Positions 45,257-54,196 of a stretch of DNA of 64,000 bases are shown here, one piece after another (within the stretch, counting starts at the first letter, position 1; every line of letters starts with the position of its first letter). Origin of the DNA: Azotimanducus sp963663145. Its GTDB lineage: Bacteria; Pseudomonadota; Gammaproteobacteria; Pseudomonadales; Azotimanducaceae. The notes below the pieces were generated by a model. It worked only from the letters and a program-made list of their open reading frames with translations. It was not told the DNA's origin and searched no databases. Where the stretch lies: positions 62,001 to 126,000 of the forward strand of contig OY760134.1 in assembly GCA_963663145.1 (NCBI GenBank), read 5' to 3'. The position numbers and the translations under genes were made by a program.

Positions 45257-47629
45257 ATGCTGCTGCGCCGAGCACTTTTGCGTGAGCTTGCACGGGGCAA
45301 GTGGTCACTGCTCGCCGCGCTCATCGGCTTGAGCGTGGCGGTCGCTTCGGTGACTGCCGTGCATTTCTTGAATGCGCGGGTCGAGCGCAGCATGGAGCAG
45401 CTTCAACCCTTTGGCGCACCGGCCTATATCGCAAGGTCCGCTGATGGCGCAGACATCAGTATTGCCGACTATGCGCGTCTCGAGTCTTTGCGAGTCGGTG
45501 GGGAGATTCCACGCGTGGAGGTGATCGTGCCTTTGATCGAAGGCGAACTCGGCGGCGGCTGGCGGATTCTCGGCATGGATTGGGTGGCCATGCGCAGTGC
45601 GGGCGAAGGTCTTGAGGCCACAGATAGCGAGACCCCAATAGACTTCACCAAGCTCTTGACGACGCGCTCGGTCTTGATTCCTGAATCGCTTGAAGGACAA
45701 GCTTTACCGGAAGGGTTTGACAATTCGCTGATTGTGCTCGGCACTCACTCCGGATCGGACGAGCGGCAGCTTGTGGCCGATATTGCGACTGCCTCGGAAC
45801 TCTTGCATCAGCAGGAAATCTCAGCGCTCGCGCTCTTCTTGACACCTGAAAGCTCCCCGTTCCTCGACTTGCTCGACCGACTATTTGTTGGTTTAGGCGC
45901 GGTTCGTTCCACCAGCCTAGATCAGGACCTGCTCGGCCCCGGATACGTCATCGCAAGTCCGGACGAGGAGTTTCCGGTAAGGAGATTTCTCTCGGCGATC
46001 ATGTTCAACTTGGGTGCGCTTTCGGTCTTATGTCTTCTGGTCGCGGGCTTTATCGCCTATCAGAGCGCTGTCGGTACCGCCATGCGTCGAGCGCCGCTCT
46101 TGCAGATCTTCAGGGCCATGGGAACGGAAGCTGTGCAAGTATCACGCATGGTGTATGCGGAGTCGGCCATGCTCGGATGCATCGCCTGCCTTGTAGGTTT
46201 GCCGCTTGGCCTTGCGGCCACCAACCTCGTGGTGCGACTGGGAGGCTTGGACGAGGCGCATCAATCGGTGCCCGACAATTGGCTGGTCGTCAAGGTGCTG
46301 CTGGTCGGCATTGGAATCAGCCTGTTGGGCACCGCCTTGGCGGAGGCGCGAGAAGAGACGCGCGAGCTGAAGCCGTGGCGCATAGCCTTCTCCTTGCTGG
46401 TCGCGCTGGCGGCGATCCTATTTGGGTTCCTATACGGATTGCCCGGCGCCTTCTTGGCGCTTGGAGGTATGTTTCTCCTCCTGGCGCAGATCGCATGGCT
46501 CAAGATGCGCTGGATCTCACGCATGCAGCTTCCCGATCTCAGCCTGCGTGGCCGGCAGATACTGCGCGCTGCCAGTATCCAAGCCCTCAGACTCTTTCCG
46601 GTTGTTAGCGCCTTCATCCTCGCGCTCGCCGTGGCGCTCGCGATGCAGCTTATGGTGTCGAATCTGAAGCAAGACTTTGACGCCTTCCTAGAACAGCGTC
46701 TTGATGGTGACCTGATGCTCGATGCTGGAAACGACGGTTTATCGGAGCAAGAAGTTCGATCCATCGCGTCCTTGCCGGGCATCGCTTCAATCCGCCGCGT
46801 AGAGACCTCCAAGGCCCGCGTGGGCTCTCTGCCCATACAGGTACGCGTGATCGACTATTCCCGAGAGCAACTTGCCCGTTACGGAGCGCCCGCAAATATC
46901 CCCGACCATGCCGTCCTTGTCAACGGACAGTTGGCTCGTCAGCTTGAAAGCAGATCCGCCGTCGAAATCACCGGTTCGATTGGGCGCGTGCAAGCCCCGG
47001 TAGCGCATGAATTCAATGATTTCGGTGCCTTGGGACCGCGCATGGTGGTATCGCGAGTGCTTGGGTCGCGGATCTTGGGGAATTCGCAAATCGAATCCTT
47101 GCGGCTCCATCTTGAGCCGGACGCGAAATTCGAAATTCGATCAAGACTCCGACAAGAATTGGATTTTTCGGTGCGAAGCGCCGAGGAACTCAGAGAAAAC
47201 GCGCAGCAGGCATTGGAAGACACCTTTTGGGTGAGCGATGCCTTGAGTTTCGTGGCGCTCGCGGTAGCCGTGTTCGGAATCATCACCGGATTCAATCAGC
47301 TTCACCTCACGCGCCTGAAAGAGTTTCGCCTACTGCGCGGGGTCGGCATGTCGAGTCGGCAGTTGCTTATCTTGGTGGCCGCGCAATCAGGGACCTTCGC
47401 GCTGCTCGCGGTTCCATTTTCGCTGACCCTTGCACTCATCATGACTTGGGTGCTTTGCCAACATATCAATCCGTTGGCATTTGGATTCTCGATCAGCATG
47501 GGCGTGGATTGGGGGCTCTTATTCCTGTTCACCTCCACAGGGTTGCTCGTGGCACCCCTTGCTTCACTCTTGCCCTGGCGTATGACCAAGGAGGTGTCAG
47601 ATGTGGCGACTTCTGACGAGTATTTCTAG
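45257..47629 (+). CDS. FtsX-family ABC transporter permease (AttF/G-like)
   Basis: A 790-residue inner-membrane protein with two FtsX-like permease modules: a helix at residues 15-38, a large periplasmic loop, helices around 240-360 and 375-420, a second periplasmic domain and C-terminal helices around 660-785. 'AMRRAPLLQIFRAMGTEAVQ' and 'HLTRLKEFRLLRGVGMSSRQ' are the coupling loops. The next gene encodes an AttH/CrtC-like lipoprotein, and this pairing is seen in AttEFGH-type systems, which also need an ATPase. No ATPase gene is adjacent here. It overlaps the following gene by 29 bases. Confidence 0.85.
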   Translation: MLLRRALLRELARGKWSLLAALIGLSVAVASVTAVHFLNARVERSMEQLQPFGAPAYIARSADGADISIADYARLESLRVGGEIPRVEVIVPLIEGELGGGWRILGMDWVAMRSAGEGLEATDSETPIDFTKLLTTRSVLIPESLEGQALPEGFDNSLIVLGTHSGSDERQLVADIATASELLHQQEISALALFLTPESSPFLDLLDRLFVGLGAVRSTSLDQDLLGPGYVIASPDEEFPVRRFLSAIMFNLGALSVLCLLVAGFIAYQSAVGTAMRRAPLLQIFRAMGTEAVQVSRMVYAESAMLGCIACLVGLPLGLAATNLVVRLGGLDEAHQSVPDNWLVVKVLLVGIGISLLGTALAEAREETRELKPWRIAFSLLVALAAILFGFLYGLPGAFLALGGMFLLLAQIAWLKMRWISRMQLPDLSLRGRQILRAASIQALRLFPVVSAFILALAVALAMQLMVSNLKQDFDAFLEQRLDGDLMLDAGNDGLSEQEVRSIASLPGIASIRRVETSKARVGSLPIQVRVIDYSREQLARYGAPANIPDHAVLVNGQLARQLESRSAVEITGSIGRVQAPVAHEFNDFGALGPRMVVSRVLGSRILGNSQIESLRLHLEPDAKFEIRSRLRQELDFSVRSAEELRENAQQALEDTFWVSDALSFVALAVAVFGIITGFNQLHLTRLKEFRLLRGVGMSSRQLLILVAAQSGTFALLAVPFSLTLALIMTWVLCQHINPLAFGFSISMGVDWGLLFLFTSTGLLVAPLASLLPWRMTKEVSDVATSDEYF

Positions 47630-48731
47630 TCTTCTGCTGCTCTGTGCTTGTGCCGAGGCACCGGAAACAGAGCGCGAGACGCGGCTGCGGGCGAGTGCCC
47701 TGCTGAGCGAGGAACCCCTAGCAGTCGGCCAACAAGCCTTCACCGTCGTCTCTCCCGAGACTGCGGTTGCGCTGCCGAGAGACCATGCCCCGCACCCGAC
47801 CTTTCGGCAGGAATGGTGGTACTGGACGCTGGTGCTCTGGCCTGATGATGGACTGGGCGTGCAACGGGAAGGGCCGGCCCAGTTTGGCGCGCAACTTGTG
47901 TTCTTCCGTCGTGCGCTGGCACCCTTGCCGGATGCGGAAGGCTGGCGGTCCAGCCAGGTATACATGTCCCACTTTGCCGTCACCCATGTTGATGTCGACG
48001 GACACAGAGCCTACGAGTCCCTGTCGCGAGAAGTACCCGGATTTGCTGGTTTCATGGGAGAGTCCTTCGAACTCATACTCCCCGGCGCGTCCGTGCAAAG
48101 CCTGGGGGAGGAATTCTTGCCGCTTATCATTCAGGCGCAGGGCCGAGATGTTTCCTTGAAGGCTAGATTGGAGCAAACCGAAGCGGAGATTCTTCAGGGA
48201 AAGGAAGGGTTCTCCTCCAAGTCGGAGAATGCAGCCTCCTACTACTACTCCATCCCGCGCCTAGTCGTGCGCGGCGAGCTTGGTTGGGATGATGCCGAGA
48301 TTCCGGTTACCGGCTGGGCTTGGCTTGACCGCGAATGGAGCAGTCGCGAGCTTCCAAGGGGGATCGTTGGCTGGGACTGGATGGCGCTCATGCTCAAGGA
48401 TGGGAGCGAACTCATGCTCTACCGGCTGGTACGCGGGGACGGCAGCAAGGATGCCTTCAACTACGGGGTTCTCCGCGATGCATCCGGGCGCATTCGAAAG
48501 TTCAAGAGCCACGAGTTCAACATGCTCGCCGAGCGGGATGTCGAGTTTGATGGCGATACTTTCGTGGTCGAGTGGAAACTCGTCCTTGAAGGCTTGGGCG
48601 AATACTTGGTCGAGGCGGCGATCGATGATCAGTACTTGCGCACCTCGGTTCGCTACTGGGAGGGCTTGGTGCGCGTGAGGGACTTGGGCGGAAACTATTT
48701 GGGCGATGGCTACCTCGAAATGACGCGCTAG
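47601..48731 (+). CDS. AttH/CrtC-like (lipocalin-type) lipoprotein
   Basis: A 376-residue protein with a lipoprotein-like signal ('LLTSISSLLLLCACAEAP'; the lipobox Cys is probably the second one). The mature part has 'HPTFRQEWWYWTLVL', 'GAQLVFFRR', 'YYYSIPRLVVRGEL' and 'TGWAWLDREWSSRELPRGIV', blocks of the AttH/carotenoid-1,2-hydratase-like family of double beta-barrel proteins. No carotenoid genes are nearby, so the role is more likely with the overlapping FtsX-type permease, perhaps binding a hydrophobic ligand at the outer or inner membrane. Its stop TAG lies in a fold-back element. Confidence 0.87.
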   Translation: MWRLLTSISSLLLLCACAEAPETERETRLRASALLSEEPLAVGQQAFTVVSPETAVALPRDHAPHPTFRQEWWYWTLVLWPDDGLGVQREGPAQFGAQLVFFRRALAPLPDAEGWRSSQVYMSHFAVTHVDVDGHRAYESLSREVPGFAGFMGESFELILPGASVQSLGEEFLPLIIQAQGRDVSLKARLEQTEAEILQGKEGFSSKSENAASYYYSIPRLVVRGELGWDDAEIPVTGWAWLDREWSSRELPRGIVGWDWMALMLKDGSELMLYRLVRGDGSKDAFNYGVLRDASGRIRKFKSHEFNMLAERDVEFDGDTFVVEWKLVLEGLGEYLVEAAIDDQYLRTSVRYWEGLVRVRDLGGNYLGDGYLEMTR

Positions 48732-48861
48732 TGTGCGGCGCGCCCTCCGGGAGGGTGTGGCATCGCCGCAGGTTCCGTCGGGCGCCGAACTCAAACGTGA
48801 AAGGTTGATCGGCGGTTCCACACCCTCTGATTGGTGACAAACTTGCGACGCAGCACACGAG
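48728..48861. repeat. Fold-back (MITE/REP-like) element 2
   Basis: The left end CTAGTGTGCGGCG (48728-48740) mirrors the right end CGCAGCACACGAG (48849-48861) with two mismatches, and an inner perfect pair GAGGGTGTGG (48751-48760) / CCACACCCTC (48818-48827) continues the inversion. The CTAG contains the TAG stop of the AttH-like gene. The start resembles element 1 (CTAGTGTGCTGTC). Confidence 0.6.
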
Positions 48862-48925
48862 GTTCCTTGAGACAAGAGGTCTTGTACAATTCCCCATTCG
48901 AATCCACAACACAAGAGATGAAACC

Positions 48926-49246
48926 ATGTCGAAATTTCTGTTGCGAGCAAACTACACCCAAGCCGGGGTTGGCGGCCTTTTGAAAGAGGGCGGTTCAAAG
49001 CGGCGCGAAGCATTGCAGGCGACCATTGAAGGCGTCGGCGGCACGCTTGAGAGCTTTTACTTCGCGTTGGGCGACACGGATCTTTTCTTGATCGCTGATT
49101 TGCCCGACAAAGAGACTGCCACGGCCGTGTCCCTGAGTGTGAAGGCGGCAGGCGTACTTGAAGTCTTGGTGACCGAACTCTTGGAGCCGGAAGCCATAGA
49201 CGCGGCTTCGAAGAAGAGCGTGCCTTACCGGGTGCCTGGCAATTAG
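48926..49246 (+). CDS. GYD-domain protein
   Basis: A 106-residue protein beginning 'MSKFLLRANYTQAGVGGLLK' with 'GGTLESFYFALGDTDLFLIA' and 'ATAVSLSVKAAGVLEVLVTE', the GYD-domain pattern (ferredoxin-like dimeric alpha-beta fold). Functions of GYD proteins are mostly unknown. It is monocistronic, between element 2 and purC, and has no catalytic motif I can point to. Confidence 0.87.
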   Translation: MSKFLLRANYTQAGVGGLLKEGGSKRREALQATIEGVGGTLESFYFALGDTDLFLIADLPDKETATAVSLSVKAAGVLEVLVTELLEPEAIDAASKKSVPYRVPGN

Positions 49247-49354
49247 GGACAAAGGACAGGCAAGCTAGCCAGTCATGTTTGGAGCGAGCGCGAAAATTAT
49301 CGTCGGAAGCCGCCAAGCCTGTGTATCCTATCTGTTTTAAGAGGCGTAAGAACT

Positions 49355-50296
49355 ATGCCTAGCCTTTCTGCAAACCCGGTCATGGAAACTCGTCTCCCCC
49401 TTCAAGGTGCGCGCCGGGGTAAGGTTCGAGACTTGTACGAATGTCCGCTGCCCGATGGGTCGGACGGTTTGCTCATAGTCGCGACCGATCGGGTGAGTGC
49501 CTTTGACGTGGTCTTGGAATCCGGCGTGCCCGGTAAGGGTGTCGTCCTGACGCAGTTGTCTCGATTCTGGTTCGACAAGTTCGTAGATCAAGTGCCACAT
49601 CATCTCGTTTCTTGTGATGCAGATGATATCCCCGGTATTTCCGTGGAAGATCGAGCCAGCTTGAGGGGACGCATCATGCTGTGCCAAAAGACTCGCGTGT
49701 TGCCGGTTGAATGTGTGGCGCGCGGTTACATCACCGGCAGCGGATACAAGGACTATGTTCGCTCAGGTTCCGTATGCGGGATTCCGCTGCCCGATGGCTT
49801 GGTGAACAGCGACCGGTTGGAAGCACCCTTGTTCACGCCCGCCACCAAGGCGGAGACGGGGCATGACGAGAACATCAGCAAGCAGGAAGCCGCCGAAATT
49901 CTTGGAGACGAAATGGCGGACCGGCTGGCCGAGCTCACACTCGATCTCTATGCCGCTGGTCGTGACCATGCGCGAGACCGGGGGATCATTCTCGCCGATA
50001 CCAAGTTTGAGTTCGGTGTGCTTGAAGAAGCGCCGGATGAGCCAATTCTTATTGACGAGGTTTTTACGCCGGATAGTTCCCGCTTCTGGCCCGCCGATGA
50101 CTGGGAGCCCGGTCGCGAACAGGAGAGCTTCGACAAGCAATACGTGCGCAATCATGTGGAGACGCTCGTCTCCTCAGGCGATTGGGACAAGACCCCCCCA
50201 GGGCCTCCGCTACCCGAGGATGTCGTGCGCAGCACGCTTGACCGTTACCTCGAAGCCTATCGAAGGCTGACCGGCGACTCCTTGCAATTGTCTTAG
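49355..50296 (+). CDS. purC: SAICAR synthetase (phosphoribosylaminoimidazole-succinocarboxamide synthase)
   Basis: A 313-residue purine-biosynthesis enzyme joining CAIR and aspartate with ATP. Visible motifs: 'GKVRDLYE' (nucleotide loop), 'IVATDRVSAFDVVL', 'CVARGYITGSGYKDY', 'EISKQEA'-like 'DENISKQEAAEILGDEMADR' and 'GIILADTKFEFGV'. It is about 75 residues longer than the enterobacterial enzyme and resembles the long (yeast/actinobacterial) type. Single gene, not in a pur operon here. Confidence 0.95.
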   Translation: MPSLSANPVMETRLPLQGARRGKVRDLYECPLPDGSDGLLIVATDRVSAFDVVLESGVPGKGVVLTQLSRFWFDKFVDQVPHHLVSCDADDIPGISVEDRASLRGRIMLCQKTRVLPVECVARGYITGSGYKDYVRSGSVCGIPLPDGLVNSDRLEAPLFTPATKAETGHDENISKQEAAEILGDEMADRLAELTLDLYAAGRDHARDRGIILADTKFEFGVLEEAPDEPILIDEVFTPDSSRFWPADDWEPGREQESFDKQYVRNHVETLVSSGDWDKTPPGPPLPEDVVRSTLDRYLEAYRRLTGDSLQLS

Positions 50297-50318
50297 GCGT
50301 TCCTGTTTGCTTGGGCGA

Positions 50319-50675
50319 GTGCAATGGACAGAGTACAAGCGACTCTGCGATCAGCCGAATTTCATGTCGCGCCACCTGCTCCAGGTGACGGCGCGGCTCG
50401 CGCTTGAAGCCGCAAAGCCCGCACTCTGCAAGGATTTGCTGAACGCCTGTGATGGGGATGAGGCTGTCGCGCTCGAACGACCCCCCGATCATCGCGGAGA
50501 CGAGCGCAGCCACATGTTCAAAGTCGAGTTTTCGGTTGATCAGGTTGGCGAAGTCCTCTTTGCACTGGATAACGCTGGGCATCAGATCGGACAGGCGTCT
50601 TCCGGGCATCGCTTGGTCGGTCCGCGCGCCGCTTGGCTTGAGTACAGAGACTGGTTAGCGCAGCAAGAGATTTGA
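50319..50675 (+). CDS. Conserved hypothetical protein downstream of purC
   Basis: From GTG 50319 the frame gives 118 residues: 'QWTEYKRLCDQPNFMSRHLL', 'ERPPDHRGDERSHMFKVEFS' and a C-terminal 'RAAWLEYRDWLAQQE'. The 'PxDHRG' and final 'W-EYRDWL' elements occur in small gammaproteobacterial proteins of unknown function. Its end overlaps the 3' end of mnmH by 21 bases in convergent orientation. ATG 50364 is an alternative start. No catalytic motif is seen. Confidence 0.65.
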   Translation: MQWTEYKRLCDQPNFMSRHLLQVTARLALEAAKPALCKDLLNACDGDEAVALERPPDHRGDERSHMFKVEFSVDQVGEVLFALDNAGHQIGQASSGHRLVGPRAAWLEYRDWLAQQEI

Positions 50676-51707
50676 AGTGAGAAGAAATTTCTCGCGCAGC
50701 CAGTCTCGCACCGCTTGCGGGGGCCCGCGATAACACACGCGCGCCTGCTTGCGTTTCAGGCCGTGGTCATAGAGCGGGTCGTAGTAGTCTCCCAGCAGTG
50801 AACCAATCCATTCGAGATGCGCTTCGCGCGAATCGGCTGCGAAGGCCCTATCGAGTTGCGCCGCGATCTTGTCATGATTCAGTCCGCCCAAGCGCTTGCG
50901 GATACGCCCAAGCGAATCGCTATACTTATGGTGCAATCCCTCCGGACTGGTCGAATCCAGCGCATTGGCAACGTATTCGTCAAAAATGCGTTCTGCCCTT
51001 GCTTCTCGATCCAGCTCCAGAACGATGATTGGCGCCTCGCCCATCGCCTGATACAAAGCCGGCGGAATTGATCGGCTGCCGATCGCCCGGCTCTCATCCT
51101 CGAATAGCACAGGCTGCCCCGCTGAAAAGCCAGCAAGCCTCTGTGCGAGATGGTTCTCCATGGTCGCTTGACTCGGCTGCGGCGTCTCGGTCGCGCCAAA
51201 GGCTGAACCGCGGTGATTCGCGAGCCCCTCAAGATCGATTGCGTGTTCATACTCAAGCAAGAGTTCCGTTTTCCCGCTTCCCGTGCGTCCACCGAGAAGC
51301 ATCGCAGCGAGGCTTGCAGGATGGCGTTCAAGGATTCCCAGACAGTGGTTTCGAAGCGCCTTGTAGCCGCCAGGCACGCGCGCAAGCTCGATCCCGGATT
51401 CGCACAACCATCGTTGCACGTATTCAGAGCGCATCCCGCCGCGCGCGCAGCAGATTTTGGCCGTCGGGTTTGCTTGAGCAAATTCAACCCATCGAGCGAT
51501 ACGCTCGGATTTGATCTCGCCGCTCACCAAGGACTCCCCAAGTTCTATGGCGGCCTGTCGGCCACGCTGCAAATAGCAGGTGCCAACCTCAACCCGCTCA
51601 GCATCCGTGAGGATGGGGAGATTGGCGGACCCAGGTATCGAGCCGACTGCAAACTCCCCTTCAGAGCGCACATCGAGGTAAAGGGCCTCCGGAGACAGTG
51701 GCCGCAT
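50655..51707 (-). CDS. mnmH: tRNA 2-selenouridine synthase
   Basis: A 350-residue protein: N-terminal rhodanese domain 'ALYLDVRSEGEFAVGSIPGS' with the catalytic cysteine at about residue 87 in 'ICCARGGMRSE', then a P-loop domain 'AMLLGGRTGSGKTELLLEY'. MnmH replaces the sulphur of 2-thiouridine at the tRNA wobble position with selenium, using selenophosphate, via a geranylated intermediate. No selD is in the window. It follows the Sel1-repeat lipoprotein gene, from which it is separated by a 60-bp fold-back hairpin. Confidence 0.93.
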   Translation of the reverse strand: MRPLSPEALYLDVRSEGEFAVGSIPGSANLPILTDAERVEVGTCYLQRGRQAAIELGESLVSGEIKSERIARWVEFAQANPTAKICCARGGMRSEYVQRWLCESGIELARVPGGYKALRNHCLGILERHPASLAAMLLGGRTGSGKTELLLEYEHAIDLEGLANHRGSAFGATETPQPSQATMENHLAQRLAGFSAGQPVLFEDESRAIGSRSIPPALYQAMGEAPIIVLELDREARAERIFDEYVANALDSTSPEGLHHKYSDSLGRIRKRLGGLNHDKIAAQLDRAFAADSREAHLEWIGSLLGDYYDPLYDHGLKRKQARVCYRGPPQAVRDWLREKFLLTSNLLLR

Positions 51708-51716
51708 GAATTCCTT

Positions 51717-51776
51717 CCCCTAATGTCGCGTCAAGCCTGTTCTGCGGACGGAACAGGCTTGACGCGACACTAGGGG
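51717..51776. repeat. Fold-back hairpin element 3
   Basis: 26-base arms (51717-51742 and 51751-51776, one mismatch) around an 8-base loop form a very stable hairpin; read on the minus strand it begins CCCCTAGTGTCGCGTCAAGC. It contains the TAG stop of the Sel1-repeat lipoprotein gene and ends 10 bases before the mnmH start codon. No U-tract follows, so it does not look like a standard terminator. The CTAGTGT opening is shared with elements 1 and 2. Confidence 0.88.
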
Positions 51777-53443
51777 CTTTCCTCCACTTCGGGGTCGTCC
51801 GCGTCGAAAATCTCCTTCGACAATTCCTCGCGCTGATTAAAGCGCTCAAGATGCGCTTGCATCTGCTTCAATTCTCCTTCCGTCACGTTCGATGGGTTCG
51901 CAGCTTCGAGCGCTTTATGTTGCAGGTTCACGGCTCGCTCAAACTCCCCATTGGCAGCATGAGTGGCCGCCCAAGTATCGAGAAACATAGGATTTTGGCG
52001 CGCCTGTTCGTTGGCCGACATCATGTGATCCATGATTCGCAGGGCAAAACGATCATCCCTTAACTGCGGTTTGTTGGAAGTGGAAAGCACCCATGCAACT
52101 TCGTTGATCAGGTCTGGATGGTCGGGCGCCTCACGCGCCGCCTCGCGCATGAGCCGCTTCGCGCGCCGGTAGTTAATCTCCACGCCTACTCCATCGGCGT
52201 AGAGTTTGCCCAAGGTCACGAGGCTCCAAGCGTGATTGGCTCGCGCCGCCTCGCGCAAAGCTGCCAGTGCCTCGTGATCGAAATCCACCAAACCCTCCCG
52301 GAGGCGAAGAAACTCCATATAACGGCGTAGATCCCACGCATCACCCCATAGATAGGCGTTGCGATAGTGTTGCTTGGCTTGGTCAATATCCTGCCCAAAG
52401 AGTGAATCTCCCCGTTGTAGAAAACCGGCGAGTTCCCGCGTCGCGCCCAAGTCCTTCGCCTTGGCGGCGTCTGTGTAGAGTTGAACAGCCTTGATCTCGT
52501 TTCCTCGCCCTAATTCCGGAGATCGGTACAGACGTCCAAGCAGCCACATGGCCTGTGTCGAGCCGGCTCGCACGGCGCGCTGATAATAGCGCTCAGCATC
52601 TTCAACGGCCTTGAGTCGCTCCTCATCGGAACTCGTCACCGCCCTATTCTGCGCGGCCGCTGCTTGCAGCAAGTCGATATTGACATTGGCTCTGCCGACC
52701 GGCAAGTTCTCAAACCATTCCGGCACGCCGTTCTCGCTGTGCGCCAAGTAGAGTTCTCGTATGAGGCTGCGCGCGGCCGTATCGCCAATTCGAGACCGTT
52801 CCTGCATGAGCACCAAGAGGTCTTCAAACCGATTGAAGTTCATTTCTATGCCTTCGGGTGCCAAGAGTTCGGGTCGCGCGATGATGAAGTTCAAGCGGTG
52901 ATTCACGCCCTCATCGTCTAGGGCGACAATCTGATACCCCAAGGGTGTCCTTGGCGGATAGTGCCAGCCGATGCACTGGTATCCCTGAAGGCGGAGGTAG
53001 ACCTCGGCTCGCGCCGGCGAACCCACGACGAAACTTGCTCCGATCTTCTCCACGCCTGCAGCGATCCCATGTGCGATTTCGCCATGGTGCGCCGCGCTCT
53101 CCCGCTCCTCGACCGCTTCATAAAATGAATACAGACCGAAGTGCGCAACCACATTCTGCTCGTCGAGATCGAGTAGTGCGGAACTTAAGGGGCCGAGCTC
53201 CATCGGAGAAGCGTCCAAACGCTCAATAATCTGTTCTTCGATTTCGAACATGCGTCGAGTCAAGTGGATTTCCGACATCGCGCCCTCTAACTTTGCTTGC
53301 CGCTCCATCGCGCTGCGCTGCGCTGCGGACTCGCATCCGTTGATCGAGAGTAAACACACTCCAAGGGCAAGAAACCAAGCTAACCGCACGAGCGCACACG
53401 ATTCCGCTGGTAGCTGAGGAAAATTTCGTCGCCTAGGCGGCAT
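51770..53443 (-). CDS. Sel1/TPR-repeat lipoprotein
   Basis: A 557-residue protein from ATG 53443 with a lipoprotein signal ending 'LLSINGCES'. Residues about 265-430 contain Sel1-like repeats ('AERYYQRAVRAGSTQAMWLL', 'AVQLYTDAAKAKDLGATREL', 'AALREAARANHAWSLVTLGK'), and the C-terminus has TPR-like 'FLDTWAATHAANGEFERAVN'. Such proteins mediate protein-protein contacts in the periplasm; partner unknown. The earlier in-frame start at 53530 would precede the signal peptide and is less likely. Stop codon lies in fold-back element 3. Confidence 0.85.
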   Translation of the reverse strand: MPPRRRNFPQLPAESCALVRLAWFLALGVCLLSINGCESAAQRSAMERQAKLEGAMSEIHLTRRMFEIEEQIIERLDASPMELGPLSSALLDLDEQNVVAHFGLYSFYEAVEERESAAHHGEIAHGIAAGVEKIGASFVVGSPARAEVYLRLQGYQCIGWHYPPRTPLGYQIVALDDEGVNHRLNFIIARPELLAPEGIEMNFNRFEDLLVLMQERSRIGDTAARSLIRELYLAHSENGVPEWFENLPVGRANVNIDLLQAAAAQNRAVTSSDEERLKAVEDAERYYQRAVRAGSTQAMWLLGRLYRSPELGRGNEIKAVQLYTDAAKAKDLGATRELAGFLQRGDSLFGQDIDQAKQHYRNAYLWGDAWDLRRYMEFLRLREGLVDFDHEALAALREAARANHAWSLVTLGKLYADGVGVEINYRRAKRLMREAAREAPDHPDLINEVAWVLSTSNKPQLRDDRFALRIMDHMMSANEQARQNPMFLDTWAATHAANGEFERAVNLQHKALEAANPSNVTEGELKQMQAHLERFNQREELSKEIFDADDPEVEESP

Positions 53444-53545
53444 GGATGCCAAATTCGATTGCGAATTTCCTATTATGCCCACTTCCCTGCGCGACCGTAA
53501 TCTGCGCGCGAGAAAGGGTGCCAAACGCATGCAAGGAAAGACGTT

Positions 53546-54196
53546 ATGAAGCTTCGATTACCAGAACCTCACGAGGCCCTGCCTGGAAGAGATCAACAGA
53601 TGTCGATCGTGGAGCCACATCTGGTGCTTGGTACAGCCATCACGCCTCCGTTCAAAGAGTCAACCGAGGTCATCTATTTCGCGCTTGGCTGCTTTTGGGG
53701 TGCCGAGCGCATCATGTGGCGCCAATCTGGAGTGCATACGACTGCGGTTGGCTATATGGGCGGCATTACGCCCAATCCAACCTACGAAGAAGTCTGTTCG
53801 GGTGCCACTGGGCATGCTGAGGCGGTCATGGTGGCCTTCGATCCCAAGGGCGTGTCCCTTGAGACCTTGCTCAAACGCTTTTGGGAGGGGCACGACCCCA
53901 CGCAAGGCATGCGCCAAGGGAACGACATGGGGACGCAATACAGGTCTGCCGTGTACTTCACGCGCGATGCACACATGCCAGCCATTGAGGCTTCGCGGGA
54001 GGCCTTTCAATCCGCCCTCCATGATGCCGGCTACGGGACGGTTCGCACGGAAATCCTGCGCGCTGGTTCTTTCTATTACGCTGAGCCCTACCATCAACAG
54101 TATCTTGAGCGAGTCCCCGGCGGCTATTGCGGTCTGGGTGGGACGGGTGTCAAACTCAGCAACTTTGCGCCGGTGAATTCCGACCATGCCGACTGA
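53546..54196 (+). CDS. msrA: Peptide-methionine (S)-S-oxide reductase
   Basis: A 216-residue MsrA: catalytic Cys49 in 'FALGCFWGAERIMWR', then 'TTAVGYMGGITPNPTYEEVC', 'TGHAEAVMVAFDP', 'GNDMGTQYRSAVYF' and the C-terminal 'YHQQYLERVPGGYCGLGGTG' with a likely resolving Cys. It repairs oxidised methionine in the cytosol. The last 11 bases overlap the start of the CoA-transferase gene, an unusual pairing. Confidence 0.96.
   Translation: MKLRLPEPHEALPGRDQQMSIVEPHLVLGTAITPPFKESTEVIYFALGCFWGAERIMWRQSGVHTTAVGYMGGITPNPTYEEVCSGATGHAEAVMVAFDPKGVSLETLLKRFWEGHDPTQGMRQGNDMGTQYRSAVYFTRDAHMPAIEASREAFQSALHDAGYGTVRTEILRAGSFYYAEPYHQQYLERVPGGYCGLGGTGVKLSNFAPVNSDHAD

Noticed and set aside
48261..49316. 351-codon minus-strand frame across the AttH-like and GYD genes
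   Set aside because: Crosses two real genes and a fold-back element; composition looks random.
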